Assembly (NCBI GenBank): GCA_964536835.1
Contig: CAZIAZ010000012.1
Span: forward strand, 1-56,236
Direction: 5' to 3'
DNA from: DAONFI01 sp035403485
GTDB taxonomy: Bacteria > Planctomycetota > Phycisphaerae > SM23-33
Length of the DNA stretch: 56,236 nucleotides
Below the pieces are notes generated by a model. That model saw only the letters and a program-made list of their open reading frames with translations. It was not told the DNA's origin and ran no database searches. Shown in pieces: positions 41,401-48,281 of this stretch. The position numbers and the translations under genes were made by a program. Position 1 is the stretch's first letter. Each line of letters opens with the position of its first letter.

Positions 41401-43033
41401 GGCCAAACTGCTTACAAGCTGGGGGCTTCAGCAGCCTGCTATCGCGGCGCTCGGCGAACTGGCGGATATGGGTTTCGGCGACGACCCGCGAGTTCAATTC
41501 GCCATGGGAGTTGCGTATGCTGCCCTGGGCAGGATATCTTCTGCTCGCGATTCGTTATTGGCCGTTCCGTCCTACGTTCCGCAATACATGCCAGCCAGGC
41601 AACTGGTGGCTGACCTGGAAATATCCGGCGACGAGAAATTGCGGATATTGAACGAACTTCTGGCGGCTAATCCCGATATTGACGGTGTGCGGCTGCAGAA
41701 GATACGCACGTTGATGGCTATGGACAGGAATGACTCAGCAGCCGCGGAAGCGAACGGCATGCTGAAAAAATTCGAGTCATACGGGTCTCTGCCGGCAAAC
41801 GTGGCTGACGACTTGCTCAGCGTGCTTCTGAAGCTGGAGCTTTATCCGCAATCATTGCATTTGGCTCAGCGTCAGGAACAGGCGACGCACCAGCAGACGT
41901 GGGCAAAGCGTGCCCTTGCCATAGATGCCGTCCTGTCGCCGGCTAAGGTTCTTGAACGGCTCAACCCGCAGAATGCCGACCTGTACGATTCTCTCATCGG
42001 CATGTCAGCCGCGGCTGCCGAAGGGTCGGATATATCGCCGTGGACGTCCCGTTTCTCCATATATGCAAACGACGCCAACTCGCCGGCGAAGCTGAAATCG
42101 ACGGTGCAGCGTTATCGTACGCTGACGGAAATTTTGAAAAAATCGCCGGCAACTGGTGTCGAATCGCAGGCTGCCATGCCCAAGCCTGTAGTCGATTCGC
42201 TATTGAACGACAAAAACCGCACAAAAACGGCTGGCATGCTTATTCTCATAAATGTTGCGGCTGACCTGGATATGCCGAACCTGTCTCTGCGGCTGTCGCG
42301 GAGACTTTTTGAAGAAAACCGGTCATGCCAGTGGGCTGTTATGGATATTCTGTCATTCGCTCCGCCGTTGTCCGAACTGGAAACTCTCGGCGGTAGGATA
42401 ACGCCAGCCGATTTGTTCGCGGCTGAACTGGTACGCGCGGAAATTGCTTTCCGCCGCGGCGACATGGAAAACGCGTGCGGAATTCTGGGCCGTCTGTCTG
42501 AAAAATATCCTGACAATACGTTACTGATGTTGCGATACGGCATAGCACTGGAGCAGGCCGGCCGTCTGAAAGACGCCCTGAAAATTTATCGCAAAATATG
42601 GGACACGACTGGTGACGTAGTGGCGGCGAATAATGCCGCGTCGATAGTCGGCCAGCTTTTCCCAAAAGATCCCGATGAGCTTTCCGCCGCGTCTGAACTG
42701 ATGACAAAAGTTCTTCAGGTTGCGCCGTCGATTCCGGCGTTTTTGGATACCAAGGGATGGATAGAATATCTTCGCGGGAATGTGCCGGCTGCCAGGAAGT
42801 ATCTGTTAGCCGGCATAATGGGTCTCGGCGATTCGATTGAGGCTCATTACCATGTAGGCATGGCGGAAAAGGATGTGGATGCGAAAATGGCGTTATGGCA
42901 TTTTCAGGCGGCGGTGGCGTATGCCAGAAAACAGCTCGCAGCCGCATCTCCAAAACTCTCAGCCGCCGAGGAACACGCCATGCAGGAATCGCTCGGAGAG
43001 ATTCGACGGATGGAAAAAAACAATGCAGAATAA
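38486..43033 (+). CDS. Giant TPR protein anchored in the membrane (module B)
   Basis: The 1515-aa product has an N-terminal membrane helix (VLIIVLLILTGLVIGGVAWW, residues 4-23) and then TPR repeats throughout, e.g. PDDWHGYFIKAQVLMRRGQY, YQELGNLYAATNRPMPAIEN and AAFLTVAQARLEQGRLQDAI. It is probably a periplasmic scaffold of the exosortase/polysaccharide machinery, parallel to the 1489-aa protein of module A but with little obvious direct sequence identity. It ends by overlapping the deacetylase gene by 11 nt, so translation is probably coupled. Confidence 0.87.
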   Translation: MKKVLIIVLLILTGLVIGGVAWWRVRAGRPDRMLSRAQTALNASMLDDAMALAARYAERFPDDWHGYFIKAQVLMRRGQYAEARETLARAVELLKNNVAAGDAGDTKNITRIEMVMANSYSFPASYVMAKRSDDVSEKQLQDAAENIKKSLKILGDIKEADIGLHLDILQAAGLDSRLLGECYGRIAGKLRAQARLRQSGGFEKRYETIMRSAADYDRLAAAAYTEAMNKLYDVVSAEPTRKTAGQNLAELCIISGDIQPYEKARKLLLEEKKVVPDAKVILWMQDIQKNQTVLTPPQFASKLSKTISQVDELLKNNPDNRRLLIARAQLAILQKDGETAQKCCEKVLASQPRHDQARLLLALAMIQKGQKKEAEDILYELKTDFPNWPDAQYSYATVENLMGKGELAKQALRHTVQIDPGHAGARRMLVEMMMKEGFYNNAYMDARAYYEAHPDDPKALELFVASAMRSDRRKVALEALDAAIKKYPDNPAMMLVAANGYSMLGESATARDVIRPAADATVGSWQERLAVVRAKMMAGQITQAENMLLDAAKSAPNSAVVYQELGNLYAATNRPMPAIENYRKSLSLDETNQFCRMSLAKMLFQTGLLKDALAEVQKVLDVEPTNNQAAILADQIRVILGIPTEAVASDGSQNVESESLLKLAMTFLEHGKPEKAIELCDRVLRNSPASAAAFLTVAQARLEQGRLQDAIDNCERAISCDPELLPTYLRMAVILSKKLTPEKVGDIFSKAASAKIYMEQMAMGWLYEQQGDWARAQNFYGRVIYDDDTPKLIKNMALLRKAIVQGLQGRVDEAFATLSELEKNPQWAQQALIVKAQVAVQNGRSCLDSLKKLLTIADEKDDPTTFEAVVLMAVQAGERDFAAKVCDVYRQASRQSARPFIMMGLVDVSAGRYVQAAEAYEQAVKIQPSNVQTRIMLAGVYNQCVMPQKALQTLDEMTPLSRSAKAQALYEKAKLLTSWGLQQPAIAALGELADMGFGDDPRVQFAMGVAYAALGRISSARDSLLAVPSYVPQYMPARQLVADLEISGDEKLRILNELLAANPDIDGVRLQKIRTLMAMDRNDSAAAEANGMLKKFESYGSLPANVADDLLSVLLKLELYPQSLHLAQRQEQATHQQTWAKRALAIDAVLSPAKVLERLNPQNADLYDSLIGMSAAAAEGSDISPWTSRFSIYANDANSPAKLKSTVQRYRTLTEILKKSPATGVESQAAMPKPVVDSLLNDKNRTKTAGMLILINVAADLDMPNLSLRLSRRLFEENRSCQWAVMDILSFAPPLSELETLGGRITPADLFAAELVRAEIAFRRGDMENACGILGRLSEKYPDNTLLMLRYGIALEQAGRLKDALKIYRKIWDTTGDVVAANNAASIVGQLFPKDPDELSAASELMTKVLQVAPSIPAFLDTKGWIEYLRGNVPAARKYLLAGIMGLGDSIEAHYHVGMAEKDVDAKMALWHFQAAVAYARKQLAAASPKLSAAEEHAMQESLGEIRRMEKNNAE

Positions 43034-43916
43034 GAAACCGAATCACATAATCAGTTTCGATATAGAGGAATATTTTCAGGTGGAGTCCGCTGCCGAGGCT
43101 GGCGTAGCTGGCGACGACTGGGCCGGCTATGAATCCCGCGTCGAGCGGGAAGTGGATGTGATTCTTTCCATACTGGGCGAAGCTGGCGTCTGTGCGACGT
43201 TTTTCGTCCTCGGCTGGGTGGGTATGCGTCACAAGATACTGATTCGTCGCATTGCCGACTATGGCCACGAAATAGCATCGCACGGCATGTCGCATCGCAT
43301 GATAAACCGTCTGAAGCGGGATGAATTTTATGCCGAACTCTGTGACAGCAAGCGCATTCTTGAGGATATTACCGGCCGGACGGTAAAAGGCTTCAGAGCC
43401 CCGACGTTTTCAATAATGCATTCCACGGCATGGGCGATTGACGAACTCTGCCGCGCCGGATATTCATATGATTCATCGATTTTTCCCGTTCATCACGACC
43501 GCTACGGCGTGCCGGATGCGCCTCGCTGGATTCATCGTGCGATGGGGCCAGGCGGCGGCGAGGTTATCGAAATACCGCCGCTGACGTTGCGGTTGTTAGG
43601 CGGCAATCTGCCGGCTGGCGGCGGCGGATATTTCAGGCTGTTTCCGCTGTGGCTGACGTCTCATGCAATCGGTGCGGCTCAGCGCGGCGGCCACGCTGCC
43701 ATGATTTATCTGCATCCATGGGAGTTCGACCCTGAACAGCCGGTTCTGCCGCTCGGCCGGCTGGCGAAATTCAGGCATCGCGTCGGCCTTGGCCGAACGG
43801 CTGGCCGGCTGAGGACGCTTTTGAAACGTTATACTTTCGGTACAGCAGAAGCTCATCTGAGCGGCTGTGACGACGTCTCTCCAGATTCCTTCGAATATGG
43901 CGCTGAACGGGATTGA
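43023..43916 (+). CDS. Polysaccharide deacetylase of the exosortase-associated type
   Basis: The 297-aa NodB-type enzyme should remove N- or O-acetyl groups from an exopolysaccharide. Motif 1 is HIISFDIEEYFQVES, motif 2 is EIASHGMSHRMIN with the metal-binding His-x3-His, and motif 3 is GFRAPTFSI. YLHPWEFDPEQP belongs to the C-terminal DUF3473 block seen in PEP-CTERM/XrtA loci. A longer frame opens 50 codons upstream inside the TPR gene; the chosen start MQNKKPNHII overlaps the TPR stop. Its last 146 bp overlap the convergent VanZ-like gene. Confidence 0.9.
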   Translation: MQNKKPNHIISFDIEEYFQVESAAEAGVAGDDWAGYESRVEREVDVILSILGEAGVCATFFVLGWVGMRHKILIRRIADYGHEIASHGMSHRMINRLKRDEFYAELCDSKRILEDITGRTVKGFRAPTFSIMHSTAWAIDELCRAGYSYDSSIFPVHHDRYGVPDAPRWIHRAMGPGGGEVIEIPPLTLRLLGGNLPAGGGGYFRLFPLWLTSHAIGAAQRGGHAAMIYLHPWEFDPEQPVLPLGRLAKFRHRVGLGRTAGRLRTLLKRYTFGTAEAHLSGCDDVSPDSFEYGAERD

Positions 43917-45174
43917 TGATTGTAAATATGCTGCCGACCGCTCCGCCGACGGCGAAGCAGAATACGTCGGTCAGAGTCGGATATCTTTGGGGCATTACGG
44001 TCTGGCCGAGTTCGAATACTCCGCCGACGAAAGCCATGATAATCGCCCATCGCAGAATTTTGGGCCTGTAATTTTCGTCGAGATTCAGAAGCTGTGCCGT
44101 GAAAGTGAATGCCGCGGAAACGCTTATCGTCCTGACGAACAGTACTACCTTTTCACCTCGGCCCGACATCGCATAATCGTACAGCGGCAGCCATTCCACG
44201 CCTTTGGGCAGATGTCTGACCATATTGGCGTGAAATTCCAGGTCGGCTCCGCCCCATTCCAGGTAGGCCATGTAGACCAGCAGGCCGACTGCCGTCAGCA
44301 GTACCTTTACGCCATATGACAGCCTGTCGTGAAGTGCGGCGAACATTACTGCTCCGAACGCGCTGCCGGCTGCCGCGGAGACTACGTTGGCGATGTTTAT
44401 GCTCCGGTTGGAGATGAATATTTTGGCGATTTCCAGCATGGCTGCAAATAAAACGCAGAATGCAAGTGCCTTCAATATCTGCGGCCGACCGTCTTTGCGT
44501 ATCGCGCTGCATGCAAGCATTGACAGAAACGCAAATACGCCGGCTTGCTGCACTATCCAATAGCCGGCGGTGTGCATGTCAAAACCGGCGGCGAGGCTGA
44601 ACTGCGAATTAAGGTAGTTCTGGCGGATTTCGTGCAGCTTTAAAGTCGGCAGGAATGGGAAAAGTGCGTCGCATGCTAATGCTGCGGCCAGCACGCACGC
44701 CGCCAATGCCACCGGATAGTCACGCCAGTATTGCCTGCACTTTACCGTGACGAATCTGTAAATGTTCATCCCATATGCGCATGCTGCGACAGAGCCGATA
44801 AATGTGCCGGCGGCGTTGGTCAGAAAATCGTGAACACCGCAGACGCGGGTCTGCGACATGGCTTGCAGCAGTTCTATGCCTGCACTCATCAGGCAGCCGG
44901 TAAACATGGCAGCGGCGATGGCTGTCATGGTTGAGCTTTTTCTGTTGACTCTGGCGGCGAGTGCGACAAGGAATCCCAGGGGGACGTACAATATTACGTT
45001 ACTCACAAGGTCGGCTTTGCCGGACCTGACAGGGCCTATGGGCCAGAATTCCGTGGAATGTCTGATATTCTCAACGATGCTGCTTTTATCGAAGTGCAGG
45101 TCGAACGGCATAAGACTGCCGTAGATTATGAGCATTGCGAAAATAACCCACATTAACGTCAATGTTTTTTTCAT
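43771..45174 (-). CDS. VanZ-like membrane protein with three VanZ-type motifs
   Basis: The 467-aa protein has about twelve hydrophobic segments. VanZ-type motifs (Glu, Gln/Lys, Arg, Asp/Asn, Gly) occur three times: GIELLQAMSQTRVCGVHDFL, EIAKIFISNRSINIANVVSA and FELGQTVMPQRYPTLTDVFC, so the gene looks like a triplication. VanZ-like proteins are membrane proteins of unknown activity, often beside polysaccharide genes. The start MKKTLTLMW overlaps the stop of the upstream regulator gene by 4 nt. The hydrophilic tail after residue 425 is encoded antisense to the end of the deacetylase gene. Confidence 0.75.
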   Translation of the reverse strand: MKKTLTLMWVIFAMLIIYGSLMPFDLHFDKSSIVENIRHSTEFWPIGPVRSGKADLVSNVILYVPLGFLVALAARVNRKSSTMTAIAAAMFTGCLMSAGIELLQAMSQTRVCGVHDFLTNAAGTFIGSVAACAYGMNIYRFVTVKCRQYWRDYPVALAACVLAAALACDALFPFLPTLKLHEIRQNYLNSQFSLAAGFDMHTAGYWIVQQAGVFAFLSMLACSAIRKDGRPQILKALAFCVLFAAMLEIAKIFISNRSINIANVVSAAAGSAFGAVMFAALHDRLSYGVKVLLTAVGLLVYMAYLEWGGADLEFHANMVRHLPKGVEWLPLYDYAMSGRGEKVVLFVRTISVSAAFTFTAQLLNLDENYRPKILRWAIIMAFVGGVFELGQTVMPQRYPTLTDVFCFAVGGAVGSIFTIINPVQRHIRRNLERRRHSRSDELLLYRKYNVSKASSAGQPFGQGRRDA

Positions 45175-48113
45175 GCCCCCGCGTCCCTGAAATATTTGGC
45201 AAGCCGTACCCTCGCCTTGCCGGAAACCTTGTCCGTGCTGTAATTGACCTCGTCGACGCAATTACGTATGAGATAAAGGCCGTAACCGTTCTCCTGTGTG
45301 CCGTCGAATGCCGGCGTTATAAGCTGGAAATCGTCCAGCCCCTCGCCCCAGTGAAAAAGATTTATCTCCAGATAATCAGGATAAATGTTCAGCTCGACTT
45401 CAATCGGCTGATCGGATTTTCTCTTGTATGCATGTTTGATGATATTGCTGGTGGCTTCGCTCACGGCGAGTTCAAACTGGCTGATGAAGGTTATGTCTGC
45501 GCCTGTGAGTTCCTGGACGGCCTGATCTATGAAAATCCGCAACGGCTCAAGATTCTCGATATTGCTCAACAGTGATTTGTTACGCTTGTGCAGTAGCTGC
45601 TTGGCGTCCGGGTCGGTAATCTTTATTACCACGTAGGTAAGGTCGTCGCTGAATGTGACCGAAGCGGAAAAATGTATCAGTTCGCTGTAAAGTTTCTGAA
45701 CTATCTGCTGCGGTGAAAGGCTGGAGTTGTCCGCCAGAAATCGCACCAGCCGCTCAGTGCCGAAATCCTCGTCATTTGAATTTTTCGTTTCAATAAGGCC
45801 GTCCGAGTAAAACAGCAGTACGTCGCCTATTTTGAGATGAACCGAATGTTGCGTGTACACTTCATCCTGCGAGAAGCCCAGCGGCAGATTCGAACTTTTT
45901 ATGAATTGATACTCGTTTGTAAGGCTGCGATAGTGGATTGTCTTGGTATGGCCGCAATCGACAAGATCCATGCGCAGCTTGTCGAGATAAAATCTCGCGC
46001 AGCACGCGGTTACGAAGGTGTTGAGGCTGATGAGCTTGTCGCTGAGTTCCTTGTGAATGAACGTGAGAATTTCTTCAGGCGTCGGCAGTGTGGCAAGGTT
46101 GGTGGAGCATACCAGGTTGGTGACGCTTCGTAAAAATTGCGTTTTGGTGGCGGCTCCTAGCATCGCCGCAGATACGCCCTTGCCCATGACATCGCCGATA
46201 AATACGTCGAAATGCGTCGAATCGTACCGGATGAAGTCGTAAAAATCGCCGTCAATCTGGTGCGACGGAATGGATATGGCGGCAACTTCTGCGCCGCAAA
46301 GATTCTGCGGCGGCGGCGTAAGCAGCAGCCGGTTCTGAATTTCAAAGCCGATGTTTATTTCACGCTGCCGCGCCGTGTTCAGTTCCGATTCAGCCGTCTT
46401 GAGTTCGGTTATGTCAGTCATCACGCCGCATATGCCGATGACGCGGCTCTGGTCGTCCAGAAACGAAGTCTTGTCGAAAAGGAACGTCCGTTGGATGTTG
46501 TCGGAGCATTCGAAGGTGGCTTCAAATGTCTGATAGCCGGGCTTTTCCAATAAATCCAGATCTTTCTGATGAAAATATTCAGCCAACGCCGGCGGAAAAC
46601 TTTTGGGAAAATCAAATATGCAATGGTTGAGAATCTCCCGTTTCGATTTGCCTATGATAAGTTGAGAAAACGCCGCGTTGCATCCGCGATAAACCCCCTT
46701 GACATCCTGATAAAATGCAGGGCTGGGTATCGTGTCCAGGAACGTTTCGAGAAATTGCAGGTTGCCCTGCATGCTGAGTTGTACCTGCTGACGGTGAAGG
46801 CCTGTGCCGAAAATCCTGGCGGCTGTACAAAGCGCCTCAAGCTCGCTGTCCGACAATACGTCGGTACTGTCGGCATAATCGAAGCCCAGGTATCCCCACC
46901 AGTCATCGCCGGTGAATATTGGAATCAGAATCACCGATGCGAGATTCTGCATGAATTTGTGAAACATGAGATTGTTCGAGAGTTTTTTGCAATGAATCGT
47001 AACCGGCTGGTCGGCTGAGAGCAGGCCGATATATTCATTGAAACAGTCCTCATATTTCATTAATCGCAGGTCACCGTCAAATTTTGACGGCGTGCCGCAG
47101 GCTGTCCATTCGTGCAGGATTTTATACCCTGAAACAGTGTTAAGAGTGCGGGTGTTTTCACATATGTATGCCCGTACTGCGCCAGTTGCTTCGCCGAGGT
47201 GGCCAAGAACGTCCATCAGGCATTGCGACCATTCGAAATTGCCCAGAAGATGGTTGGCTGAATAACTTACCGCCTCCAGCACGTCTTCCCGTTTGCGGAG
47301 GGTCTGATGTATCTTCTGTTCCGCCACAATGTTTTTTGCTATGCCGAAAAATACATCCTGATTATGCCATCTGCCGCGAACGACCTCCAGTTCCACCTGC
47401 AATATTTCCTTTTTACTGGTCTGTAGCGGGATTGTGCAGGCTTTGGTCTTGCCGGCTAGAATGTCGTCAAGCATGGCCATGCCGTGGCGGCTGTCGGATT
47501 CGGCGATGATATCCCTGGCACTGAGATGATGCAGCTCTTCATCGGTATAGCCCAACCGGTATGCGATGGCTGGATTGTAAAAAAGTATGCTGCCGTCAAG
47601 TGCGATTATCAACATGGCGTTGTCATGCGAATCCATGAGGGTATTTATCTGGTTTATGGAGGTGTCGCCGGTACGGCCGGAAATGGAAACGTGTTTGTCT
47701 CTGACGGCATTCAGCAGGTGAAGCGTACGGAACGCCTGCTTGAGGCGAGCGATGAGTTCGGACAGGAAAAACGGCTTACGGAGAATGTCGTCTGCGCCGG
47801 CTTTCAGGATGTTGCTGCAGAATACGTCATTGGCAAGGGGGCCGAAAGCTATGGTGTAAATACCCGACGTCTCTTCATGCGATTTCAGATGTTTGCAGAC
47901 AACTTCCGCGGTGGTGTCTTTGAGTTTGTCGGCTATTACGAGGATGTCGACTTCCTTGCGGTTTATGGCGTTAAATACGTCCTTGCCCTTGGTAACCATA
48001 CTGAACTTGTGGTCGGGAAATATCAGCGACAGCCGTTTGACGATAGGCTCTATGTCACCGCTTTCCCTACATGCCAGCAGGACTCGCTTAAACTTTTTAC
48101 CAGGTCTGTCCAA
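45171..48113 (-). CDS. Multi-domain regulator: receiver, PAS, GAF, PAS, SpoIIE phosphatase and HATPase
   Basis: The 980-aa cytosolic protein is laid out as: receiver-like domain 1-130 (KRVLLACRESGD, GADDILRKPFFLSEL), PAS about 155-270, GAF about 285-450, PAS about 460-575, SpoIIE/PP2C phosphatase about 600-815 (DGDFYDFIRYDSTHFDVFIGDVMGKG, VLLFYSDGLIETKNSNDEDFG) and a RsbW-type HATPase about 850-980 (FELAVSEATSNIIKHAYKRK, GYGLYLIRNCVDEV). Such a fusion would control an anti-sigma/STAS partner switch. In the receiver domain the usual phospho-Asp position reads VIADK, so phosphorylation is uncertain. The start is a TTG with GAGGA upstream. Confidence 0.88.
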   Translation of the reverse strand: MDRPGKKFKRVLLACRESGDIEPIVKRLSLIFPDHKFSMVTKGKDVFNAINRKEVDILVIADKLKDTTAEVVCKHLKSHEETSGIYTIAFGPLANDVFCSNILKAGADDILRKPFFLSELIARLKQAFRTLHLLNAVRDKHVSISGRTGDTSINQINTLMDSHDNAMLIIALDGSILFYNPAIAYRLGYTDEELHHLSARDIIAESDSRHGMAMLDDILAGKTKACTIPLQTSKKEILQVELEVVRGRWHNQDVFFGIAKNIVAEQKIHQTLRKREDVLEAVSYSANHLLGNFEWSQCLMDVLGHLGEATGAVRAYICENTRTLNTVSGYKILHEWTACGTPSKFDGDLRLMKYEDCFNEYIGLLSADQPVTIHCKKLSNNLMFHKFMQNLASVILIPIFTGDDWWGYLGFDYADSTDVLSDSELEALCTAARIFGTGLHRQQVQLSMQGNLQFLETFLDTIPSPAFYQDVKGVYRGCNAAFSQLIIGKSKREILNHCIFDFPKSFPPALAEYFHQKDLDLLEKPGYQTFEATFECSDNIQRTFLFDKTSFLDDQSRVIGICGVMTDITELKTAESELNTARQREINIGFEIQNRLLLTPPPQNLCGAEVAAISIPSHQIDGDFYDFIRYDSTHFDVFIGDVMGKGVSAAMLGAATKTQFLRSVTNLVCSTNLATLPTPEEILTFIHKELSDKLISLNTFVTACCARFYLDKLRMDLVDCGHTKTIHYRSLTNEYQFIKSSNLPLGFSQDEVYTQHSVHLKIGDVLLFYSDGLIETKNSNDEDFGTERLVRFLADNSSLSPQQIVQKLYSELIHFSASVTFSDDLTYVVIKITDPDAKQLLHKRNKSLLSNIENLEPLRIFIDQAVQELTGADITFISQFELAVSEATSNIIKHAYKRKSDQPIEVELNIYPDYLEINLFHWGEGLDDFQLITPAFDGTQENGYGLYLIRNCVDEVNYSTDKVSGKARVRLAKYFRDAGA

Positions 48114-48201
48114 AAAAATCCTCGCAATAAAAAGCGGAAGTTGCTTCCATATTTGTAGATTATATACACTACACGTTTTTAAGGGAATATTTTAGCACGA
48201 T

Positions 48202-48235
48202 TCTCAAAATAAATTTCTTTTGAGAGCCGCTCTAA
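48202..48235 (+). promoter_or_regulatory. Overlapping hairpin and 17-bp motif upstream of the regulator gene
   Basis: TTTGAG, AGCCG, CTCTAA at 48219-48235 is a copy of the motif found near trxA and the first hotdog gene, here on the plus strand and about 105 nt upstream of the regulator start. It overlaps an alternative 8-bp hairpin TCTCAAAA/TTTTGAGA (48202-48225), so the two cannot form together. Confidence 0.5.
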
Positions 48236-48281
48236 AAAATTCCGTTTATATAAAAATTTATATTTCGGAAATTATCGGTTT

